Source: Gymnorhina tibicen
Lineage: Eukaryota; Chordata; Aves; Passeriformes; Artamidae
Assembly: GCA_013399875.1 (NCBI GenBank)
Contig: VXAZ01004030.1
Location: 24,575-88,574, forward strand
Direction: 5' to 3'
Length of the DNA: 64,000 nucleotides
The translations under genes and the position numbers were made by a program. The notes under the pieces were generated by a model. The model made no database searches, had not been told where the DNA came from, and worked only from the letters and a program-made list of their open reading frames with translations. This document shows, one piece after another, positions 59,698 to 64,000 of the stretch (position 1 is the first letter of the stretch; the number at the start of each line of letters is the position of its first letter).

Positions 59698-60211
59698 TGC
59701 TCCACCTGGAGCACTGCATCCAGCCCTGAGTCCAACAGCAGAAGGACCTGGAGCTGCTGGAGAGAGTCCAAAGGAGGCCACGAAGCTGCTCCAAGGGCTG
59801 GAGCCCCTCTGCTCTGGAGCCAGGCTGGGAGAGCTGGGGGTGCTCACCTGGAGAGGAGAAGGCTCCAGGGAGAGCTCAGAGCCCCTTCCAGGGCCTAAAG
59901 GGGCTCCAGGAGAGCTGGAGAGGGACTTGGGACAAGGGATGGAGGGACAGGACACAGGGAATGGCTTCCCACTGCCAGAGGGCAGGGATAGATGGGATAT
60001 TGGGAAGGGATTGTTCCCTGGGAGGGTGGGGAGGCCCTGGCACAGGGTGCCCAGAGCAGCTGTGGCTGCCCCTGGATCCCTGGCAGTGTCCAAGGCCAGG
60101 CTGGACAGGGCTTGGAGCAGCCTGGGCTAGTGGGAGGTGTCCCTGCCCATGGCAGGGGGGGGACTGGGTGGGCGTTAATGTCCCTTCCAACCCAAACCAT
60201 TCCACGATTTT
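59698..60211 (+). mobile_element. CR1 LINE 3' fragment, long copy
   Basis: CCACCTGGAGCACTGCATCC, GCAGAAGGACCTGGAGCTGC, through GAGAGGGACTTGGGACAAGG to AACCCAAACCATTCCACG. Very similar to the copy at 54224-54802. Confidence 0.95.
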
Positions 60212-61612
60212 CAGAGCTCTCCCAACCCCTGGGCTGCAGGCGGTGCCAGTGGCACTGACAGAGGTGATGAAGATCATTTATTGCAGCCCGAGCTGTGAGG
60301 AACATCCTGCACCCTAAACACCTGACAGAAACCCCCCACACACCCAACAGCAGCCCGGGTGCTGCATCCCTGTAGGTCTCTGTGCCTGGGGACACCCCCT
60401 CACCCAGGGCTGAGGAAAGGGATGAGATTCACTAATTTCAGCACTTGTCATGCTGACTTTATTCCTCAGGAGCTCTAGCAGTGCATCCTGTGGGTGCCAC
60501 ACCCCCTGAGCACAGCAGGAATCGAGCTATGCATTATCCAGCAGGGTCCTGTGGCTCAGCACCCTGGAGCTGAGGATTGGGGTTGGTTGGGTGACCATGA
60601 CCAGGTTTGGGCACCCAACAGGGCACATTTGGTGTGGAAAAATAATAAATACTTGAGTGAAAAGTTGTCAGGCCCTGGAGAGAGCGAGGTCACCGAGGGT
60701 TTGCCATCCTAAGACATTGTCTTCCCAACAGCTGCCACTCAGCTCTGCTCTCCCACTGCTCCTGCAGCCTCTCCCTGTGCTGAACTCCAGCTCTTGCTCC
60801 CCTTTCTGCACCCCAAAAACGCCCCAGCCACCAGAAACCCACACCTGGCTGCAGGTACGATATCCTGGGGGAGGGATGACATACATCACCTCTCCCCTGA
60901 CATCACAGACAAGAGGGAACTCTGAAATGCGTCAATGCGTCTAAAGCAGGAGAACTCAGGGAAGGAACTCCAAACATCACCTGTGGTTTCCTTGACAGAA
61001 GCTGACCCACAGGTGGTTATAGAGCTGTCACTCACTGCCAGCACCAAGGGGAAATGACGGGATCAGGCTGCTGGGGAGTGTCCCGTGTTCCCGTTAAACA
61101 CGGGCTGCCCCATCCCCGGCTGCCCAGGAGCCTCATGAGCTCAGCCCAAGGCAGGGACGTGTGGCACTCCCTGCTGCAGCTCTTGCCACATTGCAGGGTT
61201 TGGCGCTGATCTCAGGGTAATGAGCAAAGTTTTTGAGGTGCCAGCTTCTGGACTCAGGGGCTCCTCACACCTTTCTTTATAATGCTATTTTATTCTTCTG
61301 GCAAAGGAGATGAAAACATGAACTCTACCCAACCCTCAGAGAGAAGGAGGGATATGAAATATCCCAAACTGTGTTCTCTGGGCATCTCCTTCCCTGTTCC
61401 TGAGGTTTGCAGCTGCTGTTTGCAAACAGGGTGGATGAGGAAAGGCTCAGGGACAGGTTCCCAAATCACGTCACCCCTGGAGAGAGCAACACCCCTCTCC
61501 TCAGGAACAAGGCACCATTTTCCATGATTTTCTGATTTCAGGCGTGCTCCAAGCAGGGCAGGGTGGACAGAGCTGGAGAAAAACAAAAATCCAGAGCCTG
61601 AGCACTTAAGAC
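60212..61612. other. Probable RTN4R intron or 5' flank, no gene seen
   Basis: No repeat or exon recognised. Confidence 0.5.
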
Positions 61613-61688
61613 GATGGTGTGAAAGGACAGGGGATGGTGTGGAAGGACAGGGGATGGTTTAGAAGGACAGGGGATGGTTTGAAAAGCC
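61613..61688. repeat. Tandem repeat, 20 bp x 3.8
   Basis: Units at 61613, 61633, 61653 and 61673 of GATGGTKTGRAAGGACAGGG. Confidence 0.95.
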
Positions 61689-63471
61689 AGCAGGGAGGGA
61701 GGACGATGCTGACAATCCTCCAGCACAGGCTGAGCTCAAGGCTCGGCTCAGCCTGGCCTGCGGGCTCTGATTTACAGGGTTGTGCCTTCTGGAGTGCAGA
61801 TGACCAATAAGTGCTCGTCGCTTTTAAGAAAGCCCTTGTGCCTCGCAATAACTCAGCGCTGATTGCCCGCATTTCCTTAAAAGAGCTCATTTAGGGTTGA
61901 TTTAAGCACTCCTGGGGAGGGCAGGCAGGCGGGGGGAGGTGATTTACAGAGCTGGTGTAGCCGCAGAGGCAGCTCAGGCTTGCCTGCCTGAAACGTGGGA
62001 CTGGCTGGAGAATGGGAGAGCCGAGGACTCCCCAGAAAGGGTCCTGGAGCTGATCCACGGGAAGGATAAATTCTTCTCCCCCTTTGTAACGGCCAGCTCC
62101 GGTTCAAGCACGGATCTGCTGTGCACCACAGGTGCCAGAGGTCGGGTGGTGTCTGTAGCTCCATTTCACCACTCGGATTTGGGGGAGTGCATCAGTCTGG
62201 GCTCCAGGCTCTGGGAAACTGCAGTTCAGGAGGAAACACCATGCCCTGGACTCCACTGAGTGCCAAGGTGACCTGCAGGGACTTTCAAATGACCAGATAA
62301 GTGTCACTGGACAAGGAGTTGGATGAACACATCCCCACGGGGCTGATCCCTCTGTTTTTGCAGTGACACCCCTGCAAGAGCCTCCAGTGAGGCTGTGGGG
62401 GCCCTGAGGGGAGGAGGTTTTTCCCCCTGTTTTACAAAGCCTCCTCCCCGTTGTCTCCTGGCTCTGCAGGGAACTGCTGCACTCGGGACAGCCCTGGGAG
62501 CAGAGGCTGGGGAATGTGGGCAGGCAAAGCCCCGATGGGTTCCCCCATTCCTGAGCCCTGCAGGACATTCCTGCTATGGCAGCAGTGTCTGAGAATGACA
62601 GCAAAGGCATCCCCAGGACTGTCCAGCTCTTCCTGCTCAGCCACAGCCTCTGACATTCCCAGGAGCTGCCTAGCAGGTCCCTGCCATGCTCCTGGCAAAA
62701 GCAGAAAAGCAGGAATAATCCAAACTTTAATGACACATCTAGTCCTGTAAGTGTGCTGCCTCTTTAAAACACTGCCTGGTATTTCTGTGCATCCCTGTCT
62801 GGAAGGGCTGGAAAAGATTGAGAAGAGAAATAATAAGGAGAAAAGGATCAGTTCAGAAATGAGCAGAGTGGTGAGATTTCTGCTGTCCTGCCCTCCCTGT
62901 GCCGAGTCCCCTTCTCCATTCCTGCCCTCCCAAATTGGGAGCAAGGCCAGAAAACCAAAGAGCTGCCCCACGGGTGCCCCAGCGAGGTGCAGCAGAGGCT
63001 GAGTCTCTCTCCTGCTCATTGTTCCCCACCCTGGAGCCTTGTCTCCCTGTGATTCCTGGCTGGCTGAGGGCTGGAGCTGTCAGAGCAGGGCCTGGTTTCC
63101 ATAGCAAACGCAGTGCTGGCAGAGGGAGAGGCTCAGCCCCGCACTCAGCAGAGCTGAGAAGAAAAGCCTTTATTCCCCCACAAGCATGAAGGGCACGGAG
63201 AACTCTGATGCCACATGTGGTTTAGATTCCATGAGCTTCTTCAAAGCAGGAGGAGCCTGCGAGCCAGGGCCTGCTGGCAGCTTTTCTCTCCAGTTCCATC
63301 CAGGGGTTGAAGCCTTTGCAGTTCCGAGCTGAGTTTTGCTCCCAGTTTATGGATTTGTTGTTCTCCAAAGGATCTGAGGCTATGCCCAGGGGGAGGATGG
63401 GCTGCTCCCCATGGAGCACAGAGGGAAACCTGCCCCAGGGCAAAAGGCAGTGAAGGAACCAGGACCTCCTG
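61689..63471. other. Probable RTN4R intron or 5' flank, no gene seen
   Basis: 61790-61910 is a repeat-free block with CGCAATAACTCAGCGCTGAT, possibly conserved noncoding. A minus-strand AATAAA (plus TTTATT, about 63169-63174) has no attached exon that I can recognise. Confidence 0.45.
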
Positions 63472-63507
63472 GCAGGTGTGGGAGGACGGCAGGTGTGGGA
63501 GGACGGA
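63472..63507. repeat. Short tandem repeat, 17 bp x 2
   Basis: GGCAGGTGTGGGAGGAC occurs twice in succession, followed by a partial third start. Confidence 0.85.
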
Positions 63508-64000
63508 GGGGAGATGGAGATGGCCAAGAGCACTGAGTCCTGTGGAAGGCAGGGAAAACAAGGTCCAGGCACGTGAGATGAAGGCCCTGGAAAGCCCCCA
63601 GGGAGAGGCTGGGCATTGCCAGGGCCATAGAAGGTGAGAAGAGCCCCTGGATCAGGTGGGGTGGGACACTTCCGTTATGGCTCTGCTCTGTCCCACCCCC
63701 CTCCTGGGGACGCTGAGGCTGCACCCAGGGTGTTCCGCCTCCCACAGCAGCCGGGAAAGCAGCACAAGGGGCCACACTGTGCTCCCCCCAGCACTGCAGG
63801 GTCGCTGCCACCCTCCAGCACCTCTGCTGCTCGTGCCAAGCTGCCTGCACAGGGACACACCCGTGGGCTTGGCTCTGGCTCCAGGGAAAACGGGAGAGGA
63901 CACTTCCCACATCCACCTCCTCAAGCACTGTCCAGTTCACAGCGTCTCCTGTGGCTCACCAGTGCTGTGGGGCTGGTGAGCTGTGGTTGTGTGTGTGCAT
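63508..64000. other. Probable RTN4R intron or 5' flank, no gene seen
   Basis: No feature recognised. The window ends in a short TG-rich tract (GTGTGTGTGC). Confidence 0.5.

Noticed and set aside
63169..63174. Minus-strand AATAAA as the 3' end of another gene
   Set aside because: No recognisable coding exon lies upstream on that strand within the window; the hexamer occurs often by chance.

Overview
The window is vertebrate nuclear DNA, almost certainly from a bird and probably a songbird. Three things point there. It is peppered with 5'-truncated CR1 LINEs ending in the avian octamer-type tail (ATTCTRTG). It carries two endogenous-retrovirus solo LTRs of types typical of passerine genomes. 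Its single recognisable protein-coding exon encodes a Nogo-66 receptor (RTN4R, NgR1) that looks avian. One run of 340 Ns (24771-25110) marks an assembly gap.

The only protein gene I can support is RTN4R on the minus strand. Its large coding exon 2 runs from a splice acceptor at 40713-40714 down to the stop at 39286. A short 3' UTR follows, with an AATAAA signal at 38688-38683. The short first coding exon (signal-peptide start) was not found, so everything from 40713 to 64000 is probably intron 1 and/or 5' flank of RTN4R. Everything below about 38660 is downstream intergenic sequence. By human 22q11.2 synteny that side should lead towards ZDHHC8 and the other side towards PRODH/DGCR6, but neither is visible here.

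Layout: 1-38660 is intergenic, with CR1 copies, the ERVK-like solo LTR at 4904-5358, the ERVL-like LTR at 24691-25518 (split by the gap), minisatellites (27 bp at 10760, 29 bp at 22724, 76 bp at 28281, 30 bp at 33081), and an orphan CpG island at 31830-32130. 38660-40712 is RTN4R. 40713-64000 is intronic/upstream DNA with more CR1, a large 22-bp minisatellite (47140-47625), smaller arrays, possible conserved noncoding blocks and an ancient LINE reverse-transcriptase remnant near 52000.

I found no convincing undescribed biological system. The items most worth a second look are the orphan CpG island with its downstream decapeptide-repeat ORF, the diverged duplication flanking the ERVL-like LTR, the two LTRs with exact target-site duplications, and the missing RTN4R exon 1. 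Most six-frame ORFs here are antisense shadows of CR1 or chance GC-rich frames.
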